This document shows positions 7,258-13,445 of a stretch of 13,733 bases of DNA, piece after piece. The translations under genes were made by a program, and so were the position numbers. The notes under the pieces were generated by a model, which made no database searches, was not told where the DNA came from, and saw only the letters and a list, made by a program, of their open reading frames with translations. Every line of letters begins with the position of its first letter. The first letter of the stretch is position 1. The stretch is from Flavobacteriales bacterium (GTDB taxonomy: Bacteria; Bacteroidota; Bacteroidia; Flavobacteriales_D; Sanyastnellaceae), in the NCBI GenBank assembly GCA_947457285.1, contig CANGVZ010000021.1:1-13733 (forward strand), read 5' to 3'.

Positions 7258-8022
7258 TTAAAAAAGAAGTTTGTTTAGTCCAAAATACGTTAAGCCATAA
7301 ACGATAAATCCGACGTCTGTAAGCCAAGTTGCACGCGCATAGCTGAATGTTTTTATTTTTTTGAATAAAAATAAAGTATAGATACTCGCCGTGAAATAAG
7401 CCATACTTGCTGAGGTGTTTTCGCCGAATAAAATGAAACCCATGAAAGACGCAACGAGTGCGATCCAAATAGCAGAATAGAATTTTTTTTCTGAAAATAT
7501 TTTTGGCAAAGTGCTTTCCTGATTCTTAATGAAAATCACGTCTCTGTAGTCATACAGGAGGGATAGAGAAAATGTGAGAAAAAAGATTTGAAGGAAAATT
7601 TCAAATACCGAATGATCGTTCGGTAAGAAGAACAAACTATTGTCGAATGCAACACCTACTGTCATAAGCGACCAGCAAAGAGCAATCGAAAGCGGTTTTA
7701 ATAGGGGGTGGTTGCGAAGTGCCCATTTAGAAGGAATAACATATAGCGTCAATATTATTCCTGCTATGATCACTGTTGTGATCTGTTCCTTACTCAAGGC
7801 CATTCCCGCACCAAAGGCTATGATCATCAATAGCAGCGAGATAATAGACAACGAAACTAGCGCTTTTGAAGATGCGAGATTGCGACGTAAAAAGATATAG
7901 ATTGAGGCTGTAGAAAAGAAAGTAAATGGGATCGCGCTGTTAGGCTCAGTTAATGCAGATAAGAATGCGGCGCAGAGACCTAGAAACAATGAATGAATGA
8001 AGATTTGTCTTCGCGTCATCAT
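7258..8022 (-). CDS. Multi-pass membrane protein, probably a divergent UbiA-like prenyltransferase relative
   Basis: A 254-residue, very hydrophobic protein with about seven to eight predicted membrane segments (roughly residues 8-26, 33-46, 54-75, 80-97, 108-125, 138-156, 181-199, 205-221 and 235-252, some short). Landmarks resemble the UbiA-like proteins of Bacteroidota: an early FFSTASIYIFLRR helix end; IPSKWALRNHPLLKPLSIALCWSLMTV (96-122), like the (Y/L)P...LR..P.LK....A..W...TV block; and LLYDYRDVIFIKNQESTLPKIF (155-176), like the FDIRD...D....TLP...G loop. The canonical paired aspartate-rich motifs of active UbiA enzymes are absent, so substrate and activity are unknown. The start overlaps the upstream gene's stop (ATGA, 8022-8019), which suggests translational coupling. 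A second ATG follows immediately (8019). It is the last gene of the minus-strand run. Confidence 0.55.
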   Translation of the reverse strand: MMTRRQIFIHSLFLGLCAAFLSALTEPNSAIPFTFFSTASIYIFLRRNLASSKALVSLSIISLLLMIIAFGAGMALSKEQITTVIIAGIILTLYVIPSKWALRNHPLLKPLSIALCWSLMTVGVAFDNSLFFLPNDHSVFEIFLQIFFLTFSLSLLYDYRDVIFIKNQESTLPKIFSEKKFYSAIWIALVASFMGFILFGENTSASMAYFTASIYTLFLFKKIKTFSYARATWLTDVGFIVYGLTYFGLNKLLF

Positions 8023-8630
8023 CGTGTTACAAAGTACAACGTAACACCTACCGCACTGCCCAAGAATCCAGACCAGAGTGAGGTGATGAGTTTTTTAGTG
8101 CGCGCAGGAGGCTCATATCCATCTGCATAGATATCGTTGTATTTGTAATTGATGTTGGTCATCGTGTGTTCACGAATTTTGACTTTCCCAATGAATTGTG
8201 TGAGCGTGTATATGATTGGCGGGCCAACTGCAGTAAAGTAGCCGTCTTGTCCAATGAATCCGATGACTGCGCACGATACAAAACCAATGGCTGCAATATG
8301 TCTCGCTTTAAAGTTACTGCGTGCATCATTTTGCCCGGCAAGCAAAGCACGCATTTGTGTAGCGTCATAAATGTTGTCTGAAAATAGTGTGTCCATTTCA
8401 TAGATAATTACTTCTGGACTTCCTGCTTTTGTATAGCTAAAAACTTCACCGCGATTGGCGGTGAGCAACTTCACTTTTCCATTACGTTTGGTGTATTCGT
8501 AGGTAATGACGAATCCTGAATCGCTTACCAGACGGCAATTACGTTCTTGGCCATTCATCAAAAGAATTTTGTCCTGTGCGAAAAGCGGAGCCAAAAAAAG
8601 AAATGCGATGATTGCGAATAAGTACTTCAT
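8019..8630 (-). CDS. Conserved exported protein of unknown function with C-terminal hydrophobic segments
   Basis: With the start at ATG 8630 the product is 203 residues and begins with a clear signal peptide (KYLFAIIAFLFLAPLFAQ, probable cleavage after residue 18 or 19). The frame also allows an ATG at 8651, but that adds seven residues (MIRFEPN) before the hydrophobic stretch and is less likely. The mature N-terminal part is beta-rich (ILLMNGQERNCRLV, FVITYEYTKRNGKVKLL, VFSYTKAGSPEVIIYEMDTLF), followed by an MRALLAGQNDARSNFKAR helix (93-110). Two hydrophobic segments follow (about 111-127 and 182-201), with GYEPPARTKK (171-180) before the second. I recall similar proteins scattered through Bacteroidota, with the NG...V, YEMDTL, AGQNDAR and GYEP.AR.KK positions conserved, but no known function. 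The gene is translationally coupled (ATGA) to the UbiA-like gene and starts 27 bases after comF. Confidence 0.75.
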   Translation of the reverse strand: MKYLFAIIAFLFLAPLFAQDKILLMNGQERNCRLVSDSGFVITYEYTKRNGKVKLLTANRGEVFSYTKAGSPEVIIYEMDTLFSDNIYDATQMRALLAGQNDARSNFKARHIAAIGFVSCAVIGFIGQDGYFTAVGPPIIYTLTQFIGKVKIREHTMTNINYKYNDIYADGYEPPARTKKLITSLWSGFLGSAVGVTLYFVTR

Positions 8631-8648
8631 ATTAGGCTCAAACCTAAT
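8631..8648 (-). repeat. Perfect 6-bp inverted repeat abutting a start codon
   Basis: ATTAGG, a six-base loop and CCTAAT form a perfect dyad immediately upstream of the ATG at 8630 of the exported-protein gene. On the minus strand it contains TAGGTTTG (8646-8639), a match to TAnnTTTG, but no -33 element was found. It could be an operator, an mRNA hairpin limiting translation, or chance. Confidence 0.35.
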
Positions 8649-8657
8649 CAAAAAAAA

Positions 8658-9350
8658 TTAACGCACGGGGCGAGCTAAGGATGCAACAGAGATTTTACAT
8701 TCAAAATGTTGATGTACCGCATTCACGCAAGCCTCGATGGTAGCGCCTGTTGTGATTACATCGTCAACAAGAAGGCAATGAGAAGTTTTATTGAAAATTT
8801 CACGATCAAGAGAGAAGATGTCGTTCACATTTTGCCAACGTTCCCAACGGGAGCGCCGCGTTTGAGATGCGGTATGAACATTTCTTTTGAGGGCGTGTGC
8901 GCGCCATTTTACGCGCATAGTGTCGCTCATTCCCATGGCTATCATGGCGCTTTGATTGTAGCCGCGCTCTAGTTCCTTGAGAGGGTGGAGAGGCACCGGC
9001 ACGATAAGATCTATGTTTTTCCATTCTGGCGCTCGAGAGAGTTCGGCACCGAATAGTTTTCCTAGTTGCACGCCCACGGCTTTATTTCCGTCGTATTTGA
9101 GTTCGTGAATCAGTCTGTGCGCCATGCCTTTGCGGCTCATGCGTAAAAACGCCGTGGCCATTTCTACGTTCGCTTTTCCCCAAAATAATTTTTCAATTGC
9201 ATTTTCTCTTTCATGATGCATGCGAGCGCGCGGCAGCGCCAACAAGCAGTGCACGCACAATGCTTTTTCGGTGAAATAAAGCGGCTTCTCACAACCGGCA
9301 CAATAGCGAGGAAATGAGAGATGGAAAAAATCTTTGACGTATGGATTCAT
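8658..9350 (-). CDS. comF: ComF family protein (double zinc ribbon plus phosphoribosyltransferase fold)
   Basis: A 230-residue protein of typical ComF length. The N-terminus has a CxxC...CxxC zinc-ribbon-like motif (C17, C20, C32, C35). The type I phosphoribosyltransferase domain follows, with IHELKYDGN (81-89), the VPVPLHPLKELERGYNQS block (117-134) and the PRPP-binding motif LLVDDVITTGAT (193-204). In naturally competent bacteria ComF is needed for DNA uptake and processing of internalised single-stranded DNA; in Bacteroidota its role is largely presumed from homology. It sits 38 bases after rfaE2 in the same direction, and a weak -7-like TGTCTTTG (9362-9355) precedes the ATG by 4 bases. 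The ATG at 9350 starts a normal ComF N-terminus. Confidence 0.93.
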   Translation of the reverse strand: MNPYVKDFFHLSFPRYCAGCEKPLYFTEKALCVHCLLALPRARMHHERENAIEKLFWGKANVEMATAFLRMSRKGMAHRLIHELKYDGNKAVGVQLGKLFGAELSRAPEWKNIDLIVPVPLHPLKELERGYNQSAMIAMGMSDTMRVKWRAHALKRNVHTASQTRRSRWERWQNVNDIFSLDREIFNKTSHCLLVDDVITTGATIEACVNAVHQHFECKISVASLARPVR

Positions 9351-9388
9351 ACTTCAAAGACAATAAAAACCGAATGAATATTCTATTC

Positions 9389-9895
9389 TTAGTTATGCGT
9401 ATTTCGCATTTTGTTGACAGCGGCAGTTGTCGAAAAGCCTGCCACAAGCGGAATAGAAGCGACATAACCTCCGTATGACTTTACTTCTTTAGAGCCAACC
9501 ATGTATGTTTTTTTTGCAGCGTCTGTTTCATTTGGATCATAGTCGCCACCTTTTACGAGTACATCAGGTTTAATCGCAATGATAAGTTCGAGAGGAGTTG
9601 GTTCGCTGAAAATAATCGTTGCATCCGCTGCTCGAAGCGCCGCAACAACCGCTGCACGTGCGTTTTCGGGATGAATGGGGCGTTCGGGTCCTTTATTGAG
9701 CGACCGCACTGATGCGTCATCGTTGATGCCAACTACAAGTCGCTCCCCTAATTTTTTAGCTGCTTCCAAATATGTGACGTGTCCTACATGAAGGATATCA
9801 AAAACACCATTGGTGAAAACAACGCGTTCACCGTTGGCTTTCCATTGTGCCACTTGATTTTTTAAATCTTCTATGGAATCAAACACTCTCGACAT
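9389..9895 (-). CDS. rfaE2: D-glycero-beta-D-manno-heptose 1-phosphate adenylyltransferase (stand-alone RfaE2/HldE C-terminal domain)
   Basis: A 168-residue nucleotidyltransferase of the cytidylyltransferase-like fold. It transfers AMP from ATP to heptose-1-phosphate, giving the ADP-heptose precursor of the LPS inner core. Landmarks: VVFTNGVFDILHVGHVTYL (25-43) with the HVGH ATP-binding motif at 36-39, VGINDDASVRSLNKGPERP (55-73), KPDVLVKGGDY (109-119) and a C-terminal GFSTTAAVNKM (153-163). It corresponds to the adenylyltransferase half of the fused E. coli HldE, as is usual in Bacteroidota; no kinase half is present here. Its first 17 bases overlap the end of the upstream membrane-protein gene, which implies translational coupling and a shared envelope role. 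Confidence 0.95.
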   Translation of the reverse strand: MSRVFDSIEDLKNQVAQWKANGERVVFTNGVFDILHVGHVTYLEAAKKLGERLVVGINDDASVRSLNKGPERPIHPENARAAVVAALRAADATIIFSEPTPLELIIAIKPDVLVKGGDYDPNETDAAKKTYMVGSKEVKSYGGYVASIPLVAGFSTTAAVNKMRNTHN

Positions 9896-10856
9896 GTGTG
9901 GGCTTTGGTTTGATTTTTTTAGTAGTCACAATAAAGAAACCTACACCACCTACGATAAATTCCACAATCGTTTTTGCAACCCATGAAATCCAAGCAAAGG
10001 TCAATCCCGCAGCTCCGCTATAACCCAAAACTTCAAATCCAATTTTAGACATATAGTGATATGCACCAATTCCGCCTTGGGTAGGGATTAACATACCAAA
10101 TGCTCCTGCTACCATGAAGAACAATGTGTCTTGGATTTGCATGTTTTCAGTGATAGGAAGCGCATACATCATCGTTTGGCTCATCAACAACCAACACGCC
10201 CAAATGGCAAGTGAACTGAGGATAAAGGCTACTCTTCTTTTCAATTTGAAAATGGATTGAATTCCATTTCCAATTCCTATAAAGAAGGAAGCTACTTTTC
10301 CAATGAATGCGATGTGACTGAATTTTTTCAAAATGTAAACAAAGACTACAAGTCCAACGATTCCGACAATCGCGAGAATGAGCAGCAGAGAGCCTTTACC
10401 GCCATCTACTAGAGTCATCAACTCATTCACTTCATTTTTATGAACAAGTGTTGTGATAGCTACCACGAGTACTAAAATCATCATATCTACTACACGCTCT
10501 AATATGACGGTACCGAATAATTTATCGACTGGAATATGTTCTGCTCTGTTTAGAAGTCCGCATCTGGCAAGCTCTCCGGAGCGAGGTATAAGATCATTCA
10601 TCAAATATCCGAACGCTACCGAATGAATATTCGTCCAAGTATCTGATCTATAACCCAGGGGTTCAAGAATAATATTCCACCTCCAGCCGCGAATGATCAT
10701 TGCCACATAGCTGATAACCATCGAAACTATGATCCAAAACCAATTCGCCTGTTGAATGGATTCTACAATTTGTTTTGTATCGACATCTTTCGATGCGTAC
10801 CATAAAAGCAGAAGCCCAATTGCTAGAAAAAACGTGTATTTAATAGCGTTTTTCAT
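9879..10856 (-). CDS. Flippase-like / lysylphosphatidylglycerol-synthase-type transmembrane domain protein (UPF0104)
   Basis: A 325-residue integral membrane protein with about seven to eight helices (around residues 5-21, 39-55, 118-138, 154-176, 208-230, 243-260 and 281-312). Family landmarks are visible: RGWRW (56-60), the re-entrant block NDLIPRSGELAR (87-98), ERVVDM (120-125) and PTQGGIGAYHYM (258-269). This fold is the flippase part of MprF and also occurs alone in many Bacteroidota. Here there is no cytoplasmic aminoacyl-PG synthase domain, so lysyl-PG synthesis is not expected from this gene; lipid translocation is inference. It starts 2 bases after panD and overlaps rfaE2 by 17 bases, placing it between a CoA gene and an LPS-core gene. 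Confidence 0.88.
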   Translation of the reverse strand: MKNAIKYTFFLAIGLLLLWYASKDVDTKQIVESIQQANWFWIIVSMVISYVAMIIRGWRWNIILEPLGYRSDTWTNIHSVAFGYLMNDLIPRSGELARCGLLNRAEHIPVDKLFGTVILERVVDMMILVLVVAITTLVHKNEVNELMTLVDGGKGSLLLILAIVGIVGLVVFVYILKKFSHIAFIGKVASFFIGIGNGIQSIFKLKRRVAFILSSLAIWACWLLMSQTMMYALPITENMQIQDTLFFMVAGAFGMLIPTQGGIGAYHYMSKIGFEVLGYSGAAGLTFAWISWVAKTIVEFIVGGVGFFIVTTKKIKPKPTHVESV

Positions 10857-10858
10857 CT

Positions 10859-11212
10859 TTATTTGATGAGCTTGTTAGAAGCAGTATCTGGAAAAATAAC
10901 CCAGGGTTTGAATGTTTTTGCTTCCTCAAACTCCATCGATGCGTATGAACATACGATTACGATATCACCAACTGCGACTTTTCTTGCTGCGGGGCCATTC
11001 AAACAAACTACGCCGCTTCCTTTTTCACCAGTGATGATATAGGTTTCGAAGCGCTCGCCATTGTTGCAGTTGAGCACTTGTACTTTTTCTCCTTCAATCA
11101 TGTTGGCCGCTTCCATCAAAAGCGGGTCGAGGGTAATACTACCGATGTAATTTAGATCCGCTTCCGTTACTGTAACGCGATGGATCTTTGATTTCAAAAC
11201 TTCTATTCGCAT
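10859..11212 (-). CDS. panD: Aspartate 1-decarboxylase precursor
   Basis: A 117-residue pyruvoyl-dependent enzyme that makes beta-alanine from aspartate for pantothenate and CoA synthesis. The proenzyme self-cleaves between G24 and S25 in NYIGSITLD to form the pyruvoyl group on the new alpha chain. Equivalents of the E. coli active-site residues are present: K9, Y22, R53, T56 and Y57 (ERFETY), plus LNGPAARKVAVGD (71-83). K9 and Y22 keep their E. coli numbering, which fixes the start at the ATG 11212. It is the first gene of the minus-strand run, with the membrane-protein gene 2 bases downstream. panB and panC are not in the window. Confidence 0.97.
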   Translation of the reverse strand: MRIEVLKSKIHRVTVTEADLNYIGSITLDPLLMEAANMIEGEKVQVLNCNNGERFETYIITGEKGSGVVCLNGPAARKVAVGDIVIVCSYASMEFEEAKTFKPWVIFPDTASNKLIK

Positions 11213-11219
11213 TGCGGCG

Positions 11220-11247
11220 CAAAGATAGAGTAATTAAAACCTTCAAT
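11220..11247 (-). promoter_or_regulatory. Candidate Bacteroidota promoter for the panD run
   Basis: On the minus strand, ATTG (11247-11244), a 16-base spacer and a perfect TAnnTTTG match, TATCTTTG (11227-11220), precede panD. The box ends 7 bases before the ATG, so the predicted transcript would have a leader of only about 0-3 bases. The panD start is fixed by homology, so the start codon cannot simply be moved. Confidence 0.5.
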
Positions 11248-11300
11248 CGCTATTCTGTTTTGTTGGAATCATCTTACCTTTCAAGTCCTAAAATGAGTAT

Positions 11301-12236
11301 ATGAAGTTAAATGAGCTTTTGGGAATACAACATCCCATCATCGTGGCGCCGATGTTTTTGGTGTCGAATGTAGCAATGGTGGTCGAGGCTTGTGAGAGCG
11401 GCGCCAGCGGCTCTTTTCCGGCTCTTAACTTTCGATCTGATGAAGAGCTCAGAAAGGCGATTCATGAAATTCAGTCAAAAACAAAGCATCCTTTTGGTGT
11501 GAATCTTATCGTGAATAAGAGCAATCCCAAGGCCGCTCAGCAGCTCAATACGCTCATTGAACTAAAGGTTCCATATATCATCACTTCGTTAGGCAGTCCG
11601 GAAGAGGTAATTAGAAGGGCAAAAGAGGTGGGCACTAAAGTTTTTTGTGACGTCACCAATCTTGAGTACGCACTTAAAGTACAAAAGCTCGGTGCCGATG
11701 GAGTGATCGCTGTGAACAATAGAGCAGGAGGGCATTGTGGACCAATTTCTCCAGAAGAATTGATTCCTCAATTGGTGAAAAATCTCTCGATTCCAGTTAT
11801 TTCGGCTGGTGGCATAGCGCATAAAAAAGATGTTGACCATGTGCTATCGCTTGGAGCGGCTGGCGTGAGTGTTGGAACCATTTTTCTGGCATCAGCCGAG
11901 GCTCCATTGTCCGAGGATTATCGCAAGGCTTTGGTGGATTATGGAGAAAAAGATATCGTTCTTACCACCAAGATGTCGGGCTCTCATTTGACCGTAATCA
12001 ACACGCCGTATGTGCAAAGTATTGGCACAAAGGCGACGTTTCTGGAGCGTTTGGCCAACAAGAATAAGTGGCTCAAGAAATATATCAAGATGATTATTTT
12101 TATCAAAGGCATGCGCACCATCGAAAAGTCGGCATTTAAAGCTACATATAAAACCGTATGGTGCGCTGGCCCGGCCATTGAACACATTCATAGCATTCGA
12201 CCATTGAAGGAAATAATGAAAGACCTCACCGAGTAA
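11301..12236 (+). CDS. Nitronate monooxygenase family flavoprotein (2-nitropropane dioxygenase-like)
   Basis: A 311-residue FMN-binding TIM-barrel protein. Family landmarks: HPIIVAPMFLVSN (11-23), GSFPALNFRS (37-46), PFGVNLIVN (64-72), NNRAGGHCGP (139-148) with the candidate catalytic histidine H145, the phosphate-binding turns VISAGGIA (166-173) and GVSVGTIFLAS (188-198), and a basic C-terminal helical tail. Members oxidise alkyl nitronates using O2, but the family also includes enoyl-reductase-like enzymes, so the physiological substrate is uncertain. The ATG at 11301 gives the standard MKLNELLGIQHPII start; the upstream ATG at 11293 is out of frame. It is divergent from panD across 88 bases. 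Its last six codons form one arm of the terminator hairpin. Confidence 0.85.
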   Translation: MKLNELLGIQHPIIVAPMFLVSNVAMVVEACESGASGSFPALNFRSDEELRKAIHEIQSKTKHPFGVNLIVNKSNPKAAQQLNTLIELKVPYIITSLGSPEEVIRRAKEVGTKVFCDVTNLEYALKVQKLGADGVIAVNNRAGGHCGPISPEELIPQLVKNLSIPVISAGGIAHKKDVDHVLSLGAAGVSVGTIFLASAEAPLSEDYRKALVDYGEKDIVLTTKMSGSHLTVINTPYVQSIGTKATFLERLANKNKWLKKYIKMIIFIKGMRTIEKSAFKATYKTVWCAGPAIEHIHSIRPLKEIMKDLTE

Positions 12237-12259
12237 CCAAGTTACTGATGAGGTCTTTC
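12218..12259. terminator. Bidirectional hairpin terminator between convergent genes
   Basis: An 11-bp perfect outer stem (GAAAGACCTCA at 12218-12228 with TGAGGTCTTTC at 12249-12259) encloses a 6-bp inner stem (AGTAAC at 12232-12237 with GTTACT at 12241-12246) around a CAA loop. The ends of the outer stem are A-rich on the left and T-rich on the right. The structure lies between the convergent nitronate-monooxygenase-like and hppD genes and should act on both. The U-tract is imperfect (TCTTTCT). The stop codon of the plus-strand gene (12234-12236) sits in the inner stem. Confidence 0.75.
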
Positions 12260-12281
12260 TATGTTATAAAGCAAGAAAATC

Positions 12282-13421
12282 CTAGAGTGTTCCGCGCGAT
12301 TCCTGTTCGCGTTCAATTGCTTCAAATAGCGCCTTGAAATTTCCTTTTCCAAAACTCTTCGCTCCTTTTCTTTGAATGATTTCAAAGAACATTGTAGGAC
12401 GATCGAGCACTGGCTTCGTGAAGATCTGTAACAAATATCCTTCATCGTCGCGATCGATAAGAATGCCTAAATCACGCAGTGGTGCGAGGTCTTCATCTAT
12501 TTTTCCTACGCGGTCGAGAACAGTGTCGTAATATGAATTGGGAACAGTAAGAAAATCAACACCTCTATTTTTTAGTGCTGTTACTGTTTCGATAATATTA
12601 TCGGTAGCCACGGCGATATGCTGTACGCCTGCGCCGTTGTAGAAGTCAATGTATTCTTCGATTTGCGATTTCTTGCGGCCTTCGGCTGGTTCGTTGATAG
12701 GGAATTTGATACGACCGTTGCCGTTGCTCATCACCTTACTCATCAACGCGGTGTATTCAGTGCTGATGTCTTTGTCATCAAAAGAAACGAGTTGTGCAAA
12801 GCCCATCACTTTCGCATAAAATTCAACCCATTTATTCATTTCATTCCAACCGACATTTCCGACCATGTGATCGATAAATTTCAATCCAACATCAGTGGGT
12901 TTGAAAGATGGATTCCATGCACGATAGCCGGGCATGAATACGCCATTATAATTTTTTCTTTCTACAAAAACGTGAAGGGTTTCGCCGTAGGTATGTATTC
13001 CTGAAAGCACTACCTCTCCATCATTATCTTTTACTGTAGTAGGTTCCATGCAGCTAACACCGCCGCGAGCTGTAGTTTCCTTCCAGCTCTTTGTAGCGTC
13101 ATCTACCCAGAGTGCTACCACTTTCACGCCATCTCCATGCTTGTTGATATGCGCGTTGATGGGGCCGTCGGCTGATAGGGGAGAGGTGAGTACCAGACGA
13201 ATCTTGTCTTGTTGTAGCACATAGCTCACTGTGTCTTTGCTACCCGTTTCGAGGCCTTTGTATGCCAGTGGTTGGTAACCCCACGCAGCCATGTAGTAGT
13301 AAGCAGCTTGCTTTGCATTACCCACGTAAAGTTCAACGTGGTCTGTGCCGAGCAACGGGAGAAAATCTTCTGCCTGTGGTACTACTTTCTCGAGCTGTAG
13401 AGATGTATTATCGGTGATCAT
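12282..13421 (-). CDS. hppD: 4-hydroxyphenylpyruvate dioxygenase
   Basis: A 379-residue non-haem Fe(II) enzyme converting 4-hydroxyphenylpyruvate to homogentisate in tyrosine degradation. It has two vicinal-oxygen-chelate halves: an N-terminal one (about 22-155, LGTDHVELYVGNAKQAAYYY) and a catalytic C-terminal one (about 180-355). The likely iron ligands are H185 in FIDHMVGNV, H268 in GVQHIAVATDNI and E347 in MFFEIIQRKG. Substrate-pocket landmarks RIKFPINEPAEG and LTVPNSYYD are also present, and GFGKGNFK-type residues near the C-terminus (KSFGKGNFKALFEAIE) are normal. It starts 24 bases after the hmgA stop, so the two form an operon in pathway-related order, and it ends before a bidirectional terminator. 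Confidence 0.97.
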   Translation of the reverse strand: MITDNTSLQLEKVVPQAEDFLPLLGTDHVELYVGNAKQAAYYYMAAWGYQPLAYKGLETGSKDTVSYVLQQDKIRLVLTSPLSADGPINAHINKHGDGVKVVALWVDDATKSWKETTARGGVSCMEPTTVKDNDGEVVLSGIHTYGETLHVFVERKNYNGVFMPGYRAWNPSFKPTDVGLKFIDHMVGNVGWNEMNKWVEFYAKVMGFAQLVSFDDKDISTEYTALMSKVMSNGNGRIKFPINEPAEGRKKSQIEEYIDFYNGAGVQHIAVATDNIIETVTALKNRGVDFLTVPNSYYDTVLDRVGKIDEDLAPLRDLGILIDRDDEGYLLQIFTKPVLDRPTMFFEIIQRKGAKSFGKGNFKALFEAIEREQESRGTL

Positions 13422-13445
13422 GTAATTATTTTTTTGTAGTGAAAT

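Noticed and set aside
7254..7265. TTTTTTAAAAAA palindrome between hemL and the UbiA-like gene, considered as a bidirectional terminator.
   Set aside because: It has no GC-containing stem and no loop, and it overlaps the end of the minus-strand coding sequence. It is an AT run rather than a terminator hairpin.
8628..8651. ATG at 8651 as the start of the exported-protein gene.
   Set aside because: It adds a charged, non-conserved heptapeptide before a clear signal peptide. The ATG at 8630 gives a normal signal sequence.
8631..8660. Inverted repeat plus poly-T considered as an intrinsic terminator of comF.
   Set aside because: On the minus strand the T-run lies before the hairpin, not after it, and the stem is AT-rich and short.
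11275..11282. TACCTTTC considered as a -7 box for the nitronate-monooxygenase-like gene.
   Set aside because: It is one base off consensus, and the nearest TTTG/TTG upstream is only 9-12 bases away, too close for a -33 element.
12618..13004. A 128-codon plus-strand open frame opposite hppD.
   Set aside because: It covers catalytic-domain codons of a certain gene and has no recognisable features; it is a shadow frame.
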